Shown here: one piece after another, positions 8,684 to 17,022 of the stretch
Layout of the letters: each line of letters opens with the position of its first letter
Position numbering within the stretch: the first letter of the stretch is position 1
Origin: Mariniblastus sp.
GTDB lineage: Bacteria; Planctomycetota; Planctomycetia; Pirellulales; Pirellulaceae
DNA: 38,025 bases
Direction: 5' to 3'
Assembly: GCA_011523945.1 (NCBI GenBank)
Contig: WTFU01000153.1
Location: forward strand, 1 to 38,025
Program-made: the position numbers and the translations under genes
The notes under the pieces: model-generated
Told to the model about the DNA's origin: nothing
What the model saw: only the letters and a program-made list of their open reading frames with translations
Databases searched by the model: none

Positions 8684-9430
8684 TTAAGATTGGGGCTCGC
8701 TCAAGATTGGATCCCGCTCAATCGGCCTATTGCGCTCAAATTTACTTAGCTGATAGCCAATGCCCCAATCCTGTGTAACCGATCCCGCCATCAAAAAAGC
8801 AATCGCGGCTCCCCAACAGACATCACTTGGCCAATGGGACATCGAGGTGATTCTCTGAATTGAGGCTAGGAACGCGAGTGAGAAAAACAGGAAGCGACCG
8901 CGTGGAAAAAGCCATGTCAAGCCAATTGCGAGTCCCCAAGCCGTCGCTGTGTGAGCCGATGGAAAAGACTGGATTGCGTAAGTGGGAAAATTAATACGTT
9001 CGTCCGACAAAAACCCGAGCCATGTGGCGTCGACCGAATCGGGGAATTTCGGATTTCCATCTGCTTGAAGATAGGTGAGTGGGCGCCGTCGAGCGATGAG
9101 CAATTTTAACAAATGAACGCTGATTGCAGGCCAAAGCGCACAAATAACAACCCGGAGAATCGATCGACGGTGAGCCGCAGCGAGAATCCAAATTGCAATC
9201 GCTACAAGGAAGACTCCGAAACCGTGCGCAAATATTTCGGAAAGGCTGATGACACGAGTTAGGTCACCCGGAATGGAATCTTCGAATTGATGCCCGTAAA
9301 ACGAAAAGTCGTAGGGTTGTAGAATGAATCCAAGAACGGTCAGCCACAGAGCGTGAAGCCAAATTCGATTGGCCGGTGCACGAACAGCTTCTGGTCGTGC
9401 ATTGCAATTCTGTGTTTGTGCGCTGGTCAT
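8684..9430 (-). CDS. PAP2-family membrane phosphatase
   Basis: About 248 residues from the ATG at 9430. A TTG at 9487 that overlaps the upstream stop codon would add 19 residues and could be translationally coupled. All three phosphatase motifs are present: KLLIARRRP (K-x6-RP), SFPSAHTA (PSxH) and RITSMSHWPSDV (R-x5-H-x3-D). Several membrane helices surround them. PAP2 enzymes dephosphorylate lipid phosphates such as phosphatidic acid, phosphatidylglycerophosphate or undecaprenyl pyrophosphate, with catalysis usually facing the periplasm. It sits immediately downstream of the UPF0104-type membrane protein gene, which suggests a shared lipid-related role. The exact substrate cannot be read from sequence. 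Confidence 0.9.
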   Translation of the reverse strand: MTSAQTQNCNARPEAVRAPANRIWLHALWLTVLGFILQPYDFSFYGHQFEDSIPGDLTRVISLSEIFAHGFGVFLVAIAIWILAAAHRRSILRVVICALWPAISVHLLKLLIARRRPLTYLQADGNPKFPDSVDATWLGFLSDERINFPTYAIQSFPSAHTATAWGLAIGLTWLFPRGRFLFFSLAFLASIQRITSMSHWPSDVCWGAAIAFLMAGSVTQDWGIGYQLSKFERNRPIERDPILSEPQS

Positions 9431-9479
9431 CGTTTTATAATTACCCAAAACCCCAAATGAACCAAGGTCAGTTTGGTAT

Positions 9480-10505
9480 TTAGGCAAGCGAGTCGTCAGT
9501 CTGGTATGGGTAAGCTTCGTTGACTTTTTTTCGATTCAGAAACCAAAATATAGCTCCGAGTGCGGAGATACAAAGGAGAGAGAATCGAAAGGCGAAGCCT
9601 ACGATTACGCCGGTTTCACATGAGAAAGCTTCGTAAAGAAATTTAAGTGCTAATTCCATTCCGCCCAGACCGCCTGGAAGTGGCGCGGCATTGGCGACCA
9701 TGCAAATGGGTTCAATCAGTAAGTGATCGCGAAACGGTGGAGCAGAATTGGTCAGCCCGATTGCTAGGAAAAAGATAGAGATTACAAAACAGAGATTGAT
9801 GATAAGACTCAGGCCAACGGCAGATAGAACCGCTTTCGGCTGACTTCGGTAGGTCAGCACGACATCGGATAGTTTTTCTAATAAGTTACCGACGCGAGGC
9901 AAACCAAGGAGCCATTTAAATGTTTTCGTTTTTGCCAATTGGGGGGCAAGGATTACGCTAAATACGCCAACCAAACACACTGAGGTTACTCCTAAAACGA
10001 CTTGGCAAGCGTATTTGAGTGTTTGGAGTTTCCCCGGATGCGCAGTGGCAATATCCTCGAAGTCAAGCAAAAGGAAGGCGACTGATGCAAATGAAAACAT
10101 TGTGATTAGACCAACAATGCGATCTGCGACTACCGAGCAGATCGCTTCGGGCATACGGTCTTTGGTCTGTCGCGTGACGTAAAAAGCTCGAAGAGTATCG
10201 CTCCCGATTATACCGAAGGCAAATAAACCGAAGAACGAACCAATGAAGCCAATGCGAATGGCATCAAAATAGGTGAACGATATCCCCAGTGCACGTACCA
10301 TTACTCGCCATCTCAAAAACGAAATAAGATTGGCGAGAATGCAGCTGACGAAACCGACCCCCACCCAACCCCAATGTTTGGGTTGCGAGAGGAATTTCTC
10401 AAATTGGTCGTCCCTCTGGGCGGTAGAGAATAGATACCAAAGGATGCTGATCGAAAGTGAGAACTTGATAACCGATATTAGATTGCGTTTGATACTGTCG
10501 TTCAC
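9480..10505 (-). CDS. LPG-synthase transmembrane-domain (UPF0104) family membrane protein
   Basis: About 341 residues from a GTG at 10505; a TTG at 10511 is equally possible and no ribosome binding site decides. There are about eight hydrophobic helices. Family signatures include FLRWRVMVRALG (around residues 65-76), FGIIGSDTLRAFY, VVADRIVGL, and AAPLPGGLGGMELAL near the C-terminus, matching the P-x-P-x-G-G-L-G-x-x-E pattern of this family. Members are the transmembrane half of MprF (a lipid flippase) or stand-alone proteins near lipid and glycan genes. The lysyl transferase domain of MprF is absent. The 3' end overlaps the TTG-start region of the PAP2 gene, so the two are likely co-transcribed. 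Confidence 0.88.
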   Translation of the reverse strand: MNDSIKRNLISVIKFSLSISILWYLFSTAQRDDQFEKFLSQPKHWGWVGVGFVSCILANLISFLRWRVMVRALGISFTYFDAIRIGFIGSFFGLFAFGIIGSDTLRAFYVTRQTKDRMPEAICSVVADRIVGLITMFSFASVAFLLLDFEDIATAHPGKLQTLKYACQVVLGVTSVCLVGVFSVILAPQLAKTKTFKWLLGLPRVGNLLEKLSDVVLTYRSQPKAVLSAVGLSLIINLCFVISIFFLAIGLTNSAPPFRDHLLIEPICMVANAAPLPGGLGGMELALKFLYEAFSCETGVIVGFAFRFSLLCISALGAIFWFLNRKKVNEAYPYQTDDSLA

Positions 10506-10624
10506 TGCCAATCAACGCTTAAAAAAACGAAATGAATTTAGTGTTGTCACTGCCAACTATCTGTTTTTTGAAATGGCGGGATTTTCAATGCTCTTTAAAT
10601 GAATGTCTTAGACTAATTGGTGGG

Positions 10625-11797
10625 TTAATCAAATAGCACAACGGAAGCTGTAAAGCCATGCAGAAAATTATTGTTTCCGACAGGGCCGACTTCACCCGCA
10701 GCAAAAAAACCAGCCAGTGGCATTGACGCCATTGATTGGATACAAGCGGCATCATGGTTGGGGTCTTCGAATAAATTCAAGCCGCGACCGTTGCACGTAA
10801 ATAACAAAGCTGCTTTAGGTTGTCCTTGATTGGCCTGTTTCTGTAATAGTTGGTTAAGCTCAGCGGAGGCCGATTCGTGATCTCTAATGTGAAATTGAAT
10901 TGTCTGGCCTGGCCGCACATAGTCTCCAATGGAAATCGCGCCGAGTTCTTCATCGACCCCGACAATATTGCGAATTAAAAAGTCGCCGTATTTAAAAGAG
11001 TCTTGATACTCATTGATTACCCGTCCGATTTGAAGACCACTCTGAAAGATGCGTTGTTCTCTCGTCGGAAGTGTTTGAAATAACTCCGACAGGACTTCGA
11101 TTGCCGGTCTCCCACCAATTTGTTGGAGGACGTTTCGTTCGGCTTGTGTGATTACCATTGGTTTGCCAATCGGCCGACATCCCTGAGACACAAGGGTGCG
11201 AACGGCTGTGTTAGCAAGTCTTACCCCCACCCAACCGGAATCGAACGATTGATCGTTTAGCAGTAGGCGCGAGACTCTCGAAGCCTGAGATCCACTTGCA
11301 ATTCCGCCGATGATGGGAAGACCGGGGCGATCTTCATTGAATTGTTCAAGAAGATAATCAACCGGAAACTCAAAAGGTTCGTTCAGTCCAATTAAGCAAC
11401 TGTCCTCAGGCCAATCGGCGGAGATTTCATCTGGCCAGCCGGTGATGGCCGATTCGCTACCTGATCTTGTAAATTTAAGATGGAGAGGCGTGATGTCTGA
11501 TTCAGGCAAACAGGCTGCCCAGAGGGAGATTGATTTTTCATTTTCAAGTTCGAGTCCACCGCTAATGGTTGCTTCACAACTGCAGCCGACGACATTCTTG
11601 GCGCCGGACAATTCTTTAAGCGCTGGCATTACCTGATCAAAATCACTTGGACTGTATCCAGCCACAAAAGTAAACAGAAGATCAATATTCTGGTCGAAAG
11701 TGTTGCTTAATTGAGCTGCAGCCTTTTCAAGTGCAACAGAAAGATCACTGCCAATCGAGTGAGCCTGAGCGAATTGGGATGCTAAATCGTTACTCAT
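10625..11797 (-). CDS. Stand-alone FIST domain protein
   Basis: 390 residues. The N-terminal half matches FIST_N: LLFTFVAGYSPSDF, then VVGCSCEATISGG and GLPIIGGIASG. The C-terminal half matches FIST_C: IGRVINEY, GDFLIRNIVGVDEELGAISI, ALLFTCNGRGLNLFED and a G-x-x-A-A-G-E-V-G-P end at LAGFFAAGEVGPVG. FIST domains are predicted small-ligand sensors, often fused to signalling outputs or coupled to chemotaxis and two-component proteins. Here no output domain is fused and no kinase or cyclase is adjacent. No signal peptide is present, so it should be cytoplasmic. The ATG at 11797 has only a weak ribosome binding site. Confidence 0.9.
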   Translation of the reverse strand: MSNDLASQFAQAHSIGSDLSVALEKAAAQLSNTFDQNIDLLFTFVAGYSPSDFDQVMPALKELSGAKNVVGCSCEATISGGLELENEKSISLWAACLPESDITPLHLKFTRSGSESAITGWPDEISADWPEDSCLIGLNEPFEFPVDYLLEQFNEDRPGLPIIGGIASGSQASRVSRLLLNDQSFDSGWVGVRLANTAVRTLVSQGCRPIGKPMVITQAERNVLQQIGGRPAIEVLSELFQTLPTREQRIFQSGLQIGRVINEYQDSFKYGDFLIRNIVGVDEELGAISIGDYVRPGQTIQFHIRDHESASAELNQLLQKQANQGQPKAALLFTCNGRGLNLFEDPNHDAACIQSMASMPLAGFFAAGEVGPVGNNNFLHGFTASVVLFD

Positions 11798-11924
11798 CGG
11801 ATTGCTTGAGCCTGCTCAAAGTAAAATTAAACGGAGGAGGGGCAACACAAGGAGATATGGCAAGCCCTTTGTCAGTGAAAAGTTGGAATTCTCGTTACCG
11901 GCGGTCAATCAGGATTTCTATGTT

Positions 11925-12848
11925 TTATCTTTGTTTTGCGAATTTCGATTGAGCCCGCGACGCCAGAATAGTCTGTTTTAACATTGACTGTAAAGAAGGG
12001 TCTTTGGTGAGACGCAGTGCTTTTCCGTAGATGACTCTCGCTTTGGCATGAAGATTTTCTTTTTCGAGAGTTTTCGCTTCCAGGATCAGCGCGTTGACTT
12101 CTCGGGTTAGCTCGCGGTTTTGCTTCGCGCGTTGTGCTTTAATTTCAGTAACGCTGAGGTCTCCAGTCATCGCGGAGCTGTTTTTATCACTGTAAGTAAC
12201 AGGGCCAGATGGAGTATAGATTCCTTCCCGCCGAGAGGGTCGCAAATCAAGTTGACCGCTGTTCAACGCGCGAGTCACGCCGTTATCAAGTCCACCCGAT
12301 TGAAGGCTGCCGACGGGGTAGGGGGTGAATGGCGATCCTTGATAGCCCCCGACAATGGGAACCATGCCGGTAACAAACGGCCTTGTCTGGCCATTGAATA
12401 GGTTTCCACCAAATCCATTTTGAACAGTCAGGCTAGGGGCGACTGACGATAAGGTACGCGTGCTTCCTTTGGCCATATTGATTCCGAAAGAAAATCCTCC
12501 GTTAGGGCCTCTTCTTCCAAAGTCTAGTCGTGCTCCTGAGTTGGGTGAGTATCCACCAAAGATTGGGTACGCCTGATTGCCTCCATATTGGAAGCCAAGC
12601 CAAGGGGTAAGATTTCCGTGTGGACCTAGGCCCTGGACTCGAGAGCCTGGGCCGTTTCCGCCGGGGATTCCAAATCCAAAATTAATACCGGTGTGCGAGT
12701 AACTGCGATCGCTGTATCTGGTCACCGGATTAGAGATGTTTATGTTTTGTGCGTCAGTTCGTTGGGGCGTTAAGGTCGAGAGTGCAAGCACCAATCCAAC
12801 CAGAAGCGAGGTTAGCCGCATGCAGTCAAGTTGTAATGACGCAAACAT
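11925..12848 (-). CDS. Exported Gly/Asn-rich protein with C-terminal helical region
   Basis: 307 residues from the ATG at 12848, with GGAG ten bases upstream; an internal ATG at 12821 would give a cleaner signal peptide but has no ribosome binding site. A leader (MRLTSLLVGLVLALSTLTPQ) is followed by a Gly, Asn, Pro and aromatic rich region with repeated F-G-F/G-I and GGY motifs (for example INFGFGIPGG and FSFGINMAKG). The last 80 residues are helical and charged (KAQRAKQNRELTREVNALIL, then HAKARVIYGKALRLTKD), the second part resembling a TPR helix pair. I do not recognise a named family. It is probably a surface or periplasmic structural protein. It is followed by 76 bases on the minus strand before the FIST gene's far end region. 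Confidence 0.7.
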   Translation of the reverse strand: MFASLQLDCMRLTSLLVGLVLALSTLTPQRTDAQNINISNPVTRYSDRSYSHTGINFGFGIPGGNGPGSRVQGLGPHGNLTPWLGFQYGGNQAYPIFGGYSPNSGARLDFGRRGPNGGFSFGINMAKGSTRTLSSVAPSLTVQNGFGGNLFNGQTRPFVTGMVPIVGGYQGSPFTPYPVGSLQSGGLDNGVTRALNSGQLDLRPSRREGIYTPSGPVTYSDKNSSAMTGDLSVTEIKAQRAKQNRELTREVNALILEAKTLEKENLHAKARVIYGKALRLTKDPSLQSMLKQTILASRAQSKFAKQR

Positions 12849-13125
12849 AGTTCGCTTACTCCGATAAAACTAGGGTTTCCTGAGTCAAACGCGGACGCTT
12901 GCAGTTTAAAGCAAACTCAAGCGTCGAGCAAACTAAGCGATGCGTTATTCGAACTGTTTTGCCAATGGGAGCCCCTAAAATGCTCTTGAGAATTAAACTC
13001 GAGTTTTGGTACATCTGGTTTGTCGTTGCAAGCTGAAAGCGGCGGAAGGTCTTGGTTTTGCCCATGCAGCTATTCGAGTTCAGCTTAAGTTTCAAGCGAA
13101 AATTCGCGTTAACAAAGGAACCTAA

Positions 13126-13488
13126 ATGGATCTGGCACAACTTGCGGAGTACGCGAATCTAGCCCTGACCTGGATTGGTTTTGGCACGGTTGTCGGTTTG
13201 GTTGCAAAGGCGTTGATGCCTGGGCGTGACCCCGGAGGGGCGATCGCAACCGTATTGATGGGAATTGGAGGAACGCTAATCGGCTGTGCAATCCTCCAGT
13301 ACTTTTCCACAGCGGTTGAGCTAGTAAAGCCTATCAGCGTTGAGGGATTTACCGTTGGTATTGCCGGCGCGTTTGTTCTGTTGGTGTTTTACAAGGTGCT
13401 TGGTGGCCATTGGTTTGTGGAGGGCGAGCAAATTACCCGGCGGGCGAGGCGTCGGCGGCAGCGATATCGACGCGTCTACGACGATTAG
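13126..13488 (+). CDS. GlsB/YeaQ/YmgE-family small membrane protein
   Basis: 120 residues from an ATG preceded by AAAGGAAC. Three hydrophobic helices are seen: WIGFGTVVGLVAKALMPG, a Gly-rich one (IATVLMGIGGTLIGCAIL) and VGIAGAFVLLVFYKVLGG. The first two with the intervening PGRDPGG loop are the hallmark of the YeaQ/YmgE (transglycosylase-associated, GlsB) family of short stress-related membrane proteins of unknown biochemical role. Unusually, about 20 strongly basic residues follow (RRARRRRQRYRR), which are not part of the usual short family architecture and may contact lipid head groups or nucleic acid on the cytoplasmic side. It is transcribed toward the M50 protease gene. Confidence 0.85.
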   Translation: MDLAQLAEYANLALTWIGFGTVVGLVAKALMPGRDPGGAIATVLMGIGGTLIGCAILQYFSTAVELVKPISVEGFTVGIAGAFVLLVFYKVLGGHWFVEGEQITRRARRRRQRYRRVYDD

Positions 13489-13588
13489 CGGAAAAAGCAA
13501 AGGAAATAAGAAGTAGAAGCGAGACTGCTTTCATGTGTGCCAATGAGCGGGCGACGATTACGACGGTTTTTGCAACGGTGATTTAATG

Positions 13589-14653
13589 TTAGACGCCTTG
13601 CTGTCGACGGCGCCGTATTCTCTCACTCACTCGATCTAAGATTAACTTCTCCTCTTCGTGGAGACTCGCGATGCCTCCATCGTGAAGTTTCTCCAGAATC
13701 TGGTCCGCTCTCTCGTCTTCCTCTTGTTCTCTCTTAAATTCATCTTCCCGCCGCGCTTCTTGCTTTTCAGATAGCCATTGCGAATAGGCTGAATCGTCCT
13801 CGTAAGCTGGAAATGCGAAAAATGATTCGATCGAATTCTGGTCCTCATGCCTTTTTGCTGTTGGCGATAACGGTTTGGCGGTGTTCTTAAGAAGGCCTAG
13901 CTGCATCGCAGCATTCGATGAAAATAGAAGCGTGATTCCTGTCATTAAAAACAGCAACCAAGTCGGTTGGACTGGTCCCGTCTGAATGTCGCGAAAGAAC
14001 CAGGCGAATCCAATAAAGGCGAAGGCCACTGCGTTACCAATAAGCCGGATCGCCGATTCCATCCTGAACTTCGATGCATCTGGATTGAGCGATGAAATCC
14101 ATGCACGAACAACTTCGACGCCGTCGAACGGGTGGCACGGTAGAACGTTAAAGAAAGCAATTTGGAAATTAACCCAAATTACAATCTCAGTTAGTGATAT
14201 TTGCCATTCAGCAGGAGTGAAACGATGGGGAGCAAGCGGATTGATTAAGTTCCAAATGTTTGATTGATCCGACTGAATCAGAAGGGTGGTTCCGAACAGG
14301 AAAATCACAAAATTTGCGAACGGACCGGCAAGTGCGACAATTGCCTTTGCATGGGGTTGCGTCGGTGCGGAGATCTCGTCATTTCCGCCCCAGGGAAATA
14401 ACGAAATTGAATCGATACGGCCACCCAGATTGTTTGCCGCAAAAATGTGCGCCGTTTCATGGAGCAATAGGCTGACGAGGAGAACTAAAGTCGTAACGAT
14501 TGCCGTTCCGGCAAAAAAGCTGCCGGAGCCGGTGCTGTAATTCCATTCAGTGCCGAAGAGAGCCACAACGAATAGAATCAAAAGCATATGAATTCGAACC
14601 GGTACACCAAGCCATCTTCCGGCTCCCATGCTCCACGTATGTAGATTCGACAT
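13589..14653 (-). CDS. M50/site-2-protease-family membrane metalloprotease
   Basis: 354 residues from the ATG at 14653, preceded by GGTGGAG; a start at 14683 adds 10 residues without support. Zinc motif HETAH is at 65-69 within a membrane helix, and the second motif NVLPCHPFDG (169-178) supplies the third ligand Asp177. Five to six membrane helices are visible. The family cleaves substrates within the membrane, for example anti-sigma factors. No PDZ or CBS domain is present. Instead the C-terminus is cytoplasmic and highly charged and ends with ILEKLHDGGIASLHEEEK plus an Arg-rich end (about 316-354), similar to the tail seen on many planctomycete and Bacteroidetes rhomboids. The substrate is unknown, and no sigma or anti-sigma gene is adjacent. 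Confidence 0.9.
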   Translation of the reverse strand: MSNLHTWSMGAGRWLGVPVRIHMLLILFVVALFGTEWNYSTGSGSFFAGTAIVTTLVLLVSLLLHETAHIFAANNLGGRIDSISLFPWGGNDEISAPTQPHAKAIVALAGPFANFVIFLFGTTLLIQSDQSNIWNLINPLAPHRFTPAEWQISLTEIVIWVNFQIAFFNVLPCHPFDGVEVVRAWISSLNPDASKFRMESAIRLIGNAVAFAFIGFAWFFRDIQTGPVQPTWLLFLMTGITLLFSSNAAMQLGLLKNTAKPLSPTAKRHEDQNSIESFFAFPAYEDDSAYSQWLSEKQEARREDEFKREQEEDERADQILEKLHDGGIASLHEEEKLILDRVSERIRRRRQQGV

Positions 14654-14877
14654 CCTTTGCTCCACCAAACGTTCGACCGGCAACGCGTCTGGTCACGTAA
14701 TGACTTGCGTCTCCATCTTCTCCAGTTTTCCGATAACCGATTTTATCTTGAACGATTACCGCAATCAATCATCTGTGACTAATAAATGTTAGGTAAAAAG
14801 CTGTTTCACCAATTCAACGCCGAGCAAATATTGCGAGTTTGGTCAGCCCGCTAGGTCTTTCGCTTGGAGTTGGGTGG

Positions 14878-15993
14878 TTAGAGTTGCGGTCGCTTGTATA
14901 GCTCATTTTCGATGTTCTTGAGCGAATTGCTGCCGTGGAAGCTGCGGTCGTAGTGCCAATCGAGGGAGTCTGGTATATGCCTGCGGTCAAGTGGCCAATT
15001 TTGAAATGGCTGACGACCGAGTGCCTGGGCCAATTTTTCTGAATTCAATGTGACGTTCCCGGCTCGCGGTGGGATTGGCCCCGCATCAATGCGAGGGCAG
15101 CCGAAAAGATGGTCGGGATTGTAGCCGCCAATTCGATTTACGATTTGCGCGATTTGATAGAGGGAAAGCCGAACCGGACCTCCTGCATGGAATAGCCCTT
15201 CCAGCCTTAGTGCCAGTGCTTCTTCGATGGTTTCATTCAGGCATTCGACATAGGTCGGAGTTCGTATTTCGTCGTAATAGAGAGTGGCGGGTTTGCTTTT
15301 TGCAAAACGGGATTGAATCCAGTCAATCGCCCCAGCGTGTCCGTTAAAGCTAATCCCCATCGGAAGGGAAATTCGCAGGACGCACGATTGTGGTCTTTGG
15401 GACTCGATCAGTTTTTCTGCAGCTACCATCGTTCGACCATAAACCGTCACGGGATCAGTAGGGTCAGTTTCCAGGTGGTTCCCATTGCCTTTTCCAGAAA
15501 AAACGAGATCGATAGATAAATGAAGTAGTTGGATGTCGGTTCCGTCAATCGCTTTTAACAAGCTGCGAATTCCGTGAACGTTTACCCTCTCGGCCATGGC
15601 AGGGTCCAGTTCGCAGGCTTTAAGGGCACAACTTCCACCGCAGTTAAGAATGGTCCTTATTTGATATTTGTCGATTACATTTTGAAAAGCCTTTTCGTCC
15701 TCGATGTTGCAGGCGATTATTTGGTCACCGCAAAGAGGCCAGTTGTTGACTGTCCGCAAACCGATGACTTGGTCTCCGAATTTCTTACGGAAATAATGAA
15801 AAGCATTGAATCCGGAGACGCCTGCAATGCCAGTGATAAGCAGTGGGAGTTGATCCTCACTCAATGGGCGATGGAGTGCGGTCGAGGGAGCAAGGCTGTC
15901 GTTAAAGACAATCGGATAGGTTGTGTCCGGTGTAGTCACAGTGATCGCTGGATGAGTTTTTCTAGAGGACTTATTGACAGATGATTGTGGCAC
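14878..15993 (-). CDS. RmlD-like SDR-family protein lacking the catalytic lysine
   Basis: 371 residues from a GTG at 15993; the exact start is uncertain. The first 50 residues are an unusual extension. A Rossmann core follows: TGIAGVSGFN (54-63), ILNCGGSCALKACE, LHLSIDLVFSG (the usual L-S-T-D-x-V-F-D/S-G) and VYGRTMVAAEK (184-194). Family members use Y-x3-K; here the position of the Lys is Met189. The C-terminal half retains the RmlD substrate-binding pattern (TPTYVECLNETIEEAL, GLFHAGGP, LSLYQIAQIV). RmlD reduces dTDP-4-keto-rhamnose, while relatives such as the eukaryotic MAT regulatory subunit bind nucleotide without that reaction. No other rhamnose genes are adjacent, so dTDP-rhamnose synthesis should not be assumed. 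It is divergent from trpF. Confidence 0.8.
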   Translation of the reverse strand: MPQSSVNKSSRKTHPAITVTTPDTTYPIVFNDSLAPSTALHRPLSEDQLPLLITGIAGVSGFNAFHYFRKKFGDQVIGLRTVNNWPLCGDQIIACNIEDEKAFQNVIDKYQIRTILNCGGSCALKACELDPAMAERVNVHGIRSLLKAIDGTDIQLLHLSIDLVFSGKGNGNHLETDPTDPVTVYGRTMVAAEKLIESQRPQSCVLRISLPMGISFNGHAGAIDWIQSRFAKSKPATLYYDEIRTPTYVECLNETIEEALALRLEGLFHAGGPVRLSLYQIAQIVNRIGGYNPDHLFGCPRIDAGPIPPRAGNVTLNSEKLAQALGRQPFQNWPLDRRHIPDSLDWHYDRSFHGSNSLKNIENELYKRPQL

Positions 15994-16130
15994 CTGATTA
16001 TTGATTCAGGACAATTTTGGACGCAAGTGGTGCTCGTCTTATAGTTTGGCCGGGAAAAACGCTATGATGAACGGGAACTTGAAAACGATTAGTTAATTAA
16101 AGAATTAGGCGCGTTCAACGGGAAACCGAA

Positions 16131-16904
16131 TTGAAAATTAACGATTGTCCTCCCATGCTACCATTTCAAATTAAAATTTGCGGCCTTACCAACGTGGACG
16201 ATACGCGATGGGCATGTCAATGCGGTGCAGATGCAATTGGACTTAATTTCTACAACAAGAGTAAGCGGTTTGTTGATTCTGACCAAGCGTCGGCGATTGC
16301 CCTAGAGATAGATCGCTTCAACCAGCAACTGGAGGAGCAAGAAACGGTTCAAAACGTTCGCGTGTTGAAGGTTGGGGTCTTTGTGGAAATGCCAGTGGCT
16401 GATCTTTTGGAAATTTCGAAACGCCACAGTTTGGACGGTATTCAACTGCACGGGGATGAGGCTCCAGAAGTTGTTGAGGCAATTCGTTCAGGTTTATCAA
16501 AAAACGGTCAAACTTGTTTTCTGATTCGTGCCATTCGCAGCCTTCCCAAGGAGCTTGGAGCTGCAAGCAATTCAGAGCAGGAATCAGCCAGACTGTCTGC
16601 GGAAATTACGAGTTGGAACGCGGCGGGGATCGATTTTGTATTGTTGGACGCGGCGATGCCCGGAGAATATGGCGGAACGGGCAAAGTGATCGACATTGCT
16701 AATATTTCAAATCTAACGTCTGAGATTCCATTGGTCTTGGCTGGTGGACTTACCCCGTCCAATGTTGCTGAGGCGATTCTTGAATCCGGTTTGTCCGCGG
16801 TAGACGTTGCGAGCGGCGTAGAGTCGGCACCGGGGTTAAAGGATAGAGGAAAAGTAAAAGAATTCGTCCAACTTGCCATGAAAGCATTTCAAAGAATCGG
16901 GTAG
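16131..16904 (+). CDS. trpF: Phosphoribosylanthranilate isomerase
   Basis: 257 residues from a TTG at 16131, or 249 from the ATG at 16155; no ribosome binding site decides. Catalyses the Amadori rearrangement of phosphoribosylanthranilate in tryptophan synthesis. The start KICGLT (15-20) includes the catalytic Cys17, and LLDA (171-174) holds the catalytic Asp173. Phosphate-binding loops are GGTGK (181-185), LAGGLTPSN (203-211) and DVASGVE (225-231); IQLHGDE is at 104-110. Length is slightly above the usual 200-230 because of inserts at about 62-78 and 140-165. No other trp gene is in the window, so trpF is separate from the pathway's other genes here. The divergent neighbour is the RmlD-like gene. 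Confidence 0.93.
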   Translation: MKINDCPPMLPFQIKICGLTNVDDTRWACQCGADAIGLNFYNKSKRFVDSDQASAIALEIDRFNQQLEEQETVQNVRVLKVGVFVEMPVADLLEISKRHSLDGIQLHGDEAPEVVEAIRSGLSKNGQTCFLIRAIRSLPKELGAASNSEQESARLSAEITSWNAAGIDFVLLDAAMPGEYGGTGKVIDIANISNLTSEIPLVLAGGLTPSNVAEAILESGLSAVDVASGVESAPGLKDRGKVKEFVQLAMKAFQRIG

Positions 16905-16978
16905 GCTGTTCGGGCGGGAAAAAAACAAAAATTACGCCTATTTTTTCTGAAAACGGGGATCTGGTTTAATTTCACGCG

Positions 16979-17006
16979 TTGTCGTAGGACCGTTGTCCTA
17001 TATGAT
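16979..17006 (+). promoter_or_regulatory. Putative ahcY promoter with palindrome filling the spacer
   Basis: A -35-like TTGTCG (16979-16984) and a -10-like TATGAT (17001-17006) are separated by exactly 16 bases. These are TAGGAC-CGTT-GTCCTA, a perfect 6-bp inverted repeat. An operator in the spacer would let a repressor or activator control ahcY. Promoter matches are 4/6 and 5/6 to the sigma-70 consensus. The assignment is by eye. Confidence 0.5.
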
Positions 17007-17022
17007 GGTCTGCGGTTAAAAA

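Noticed and set aside
12856-13140. 94-codon minus-strand frame upstream of the Gly-rich exported protein
   Set aside because: Composition unlike a protein, and it overlaps the start of the YeaQ/GlsB gene.
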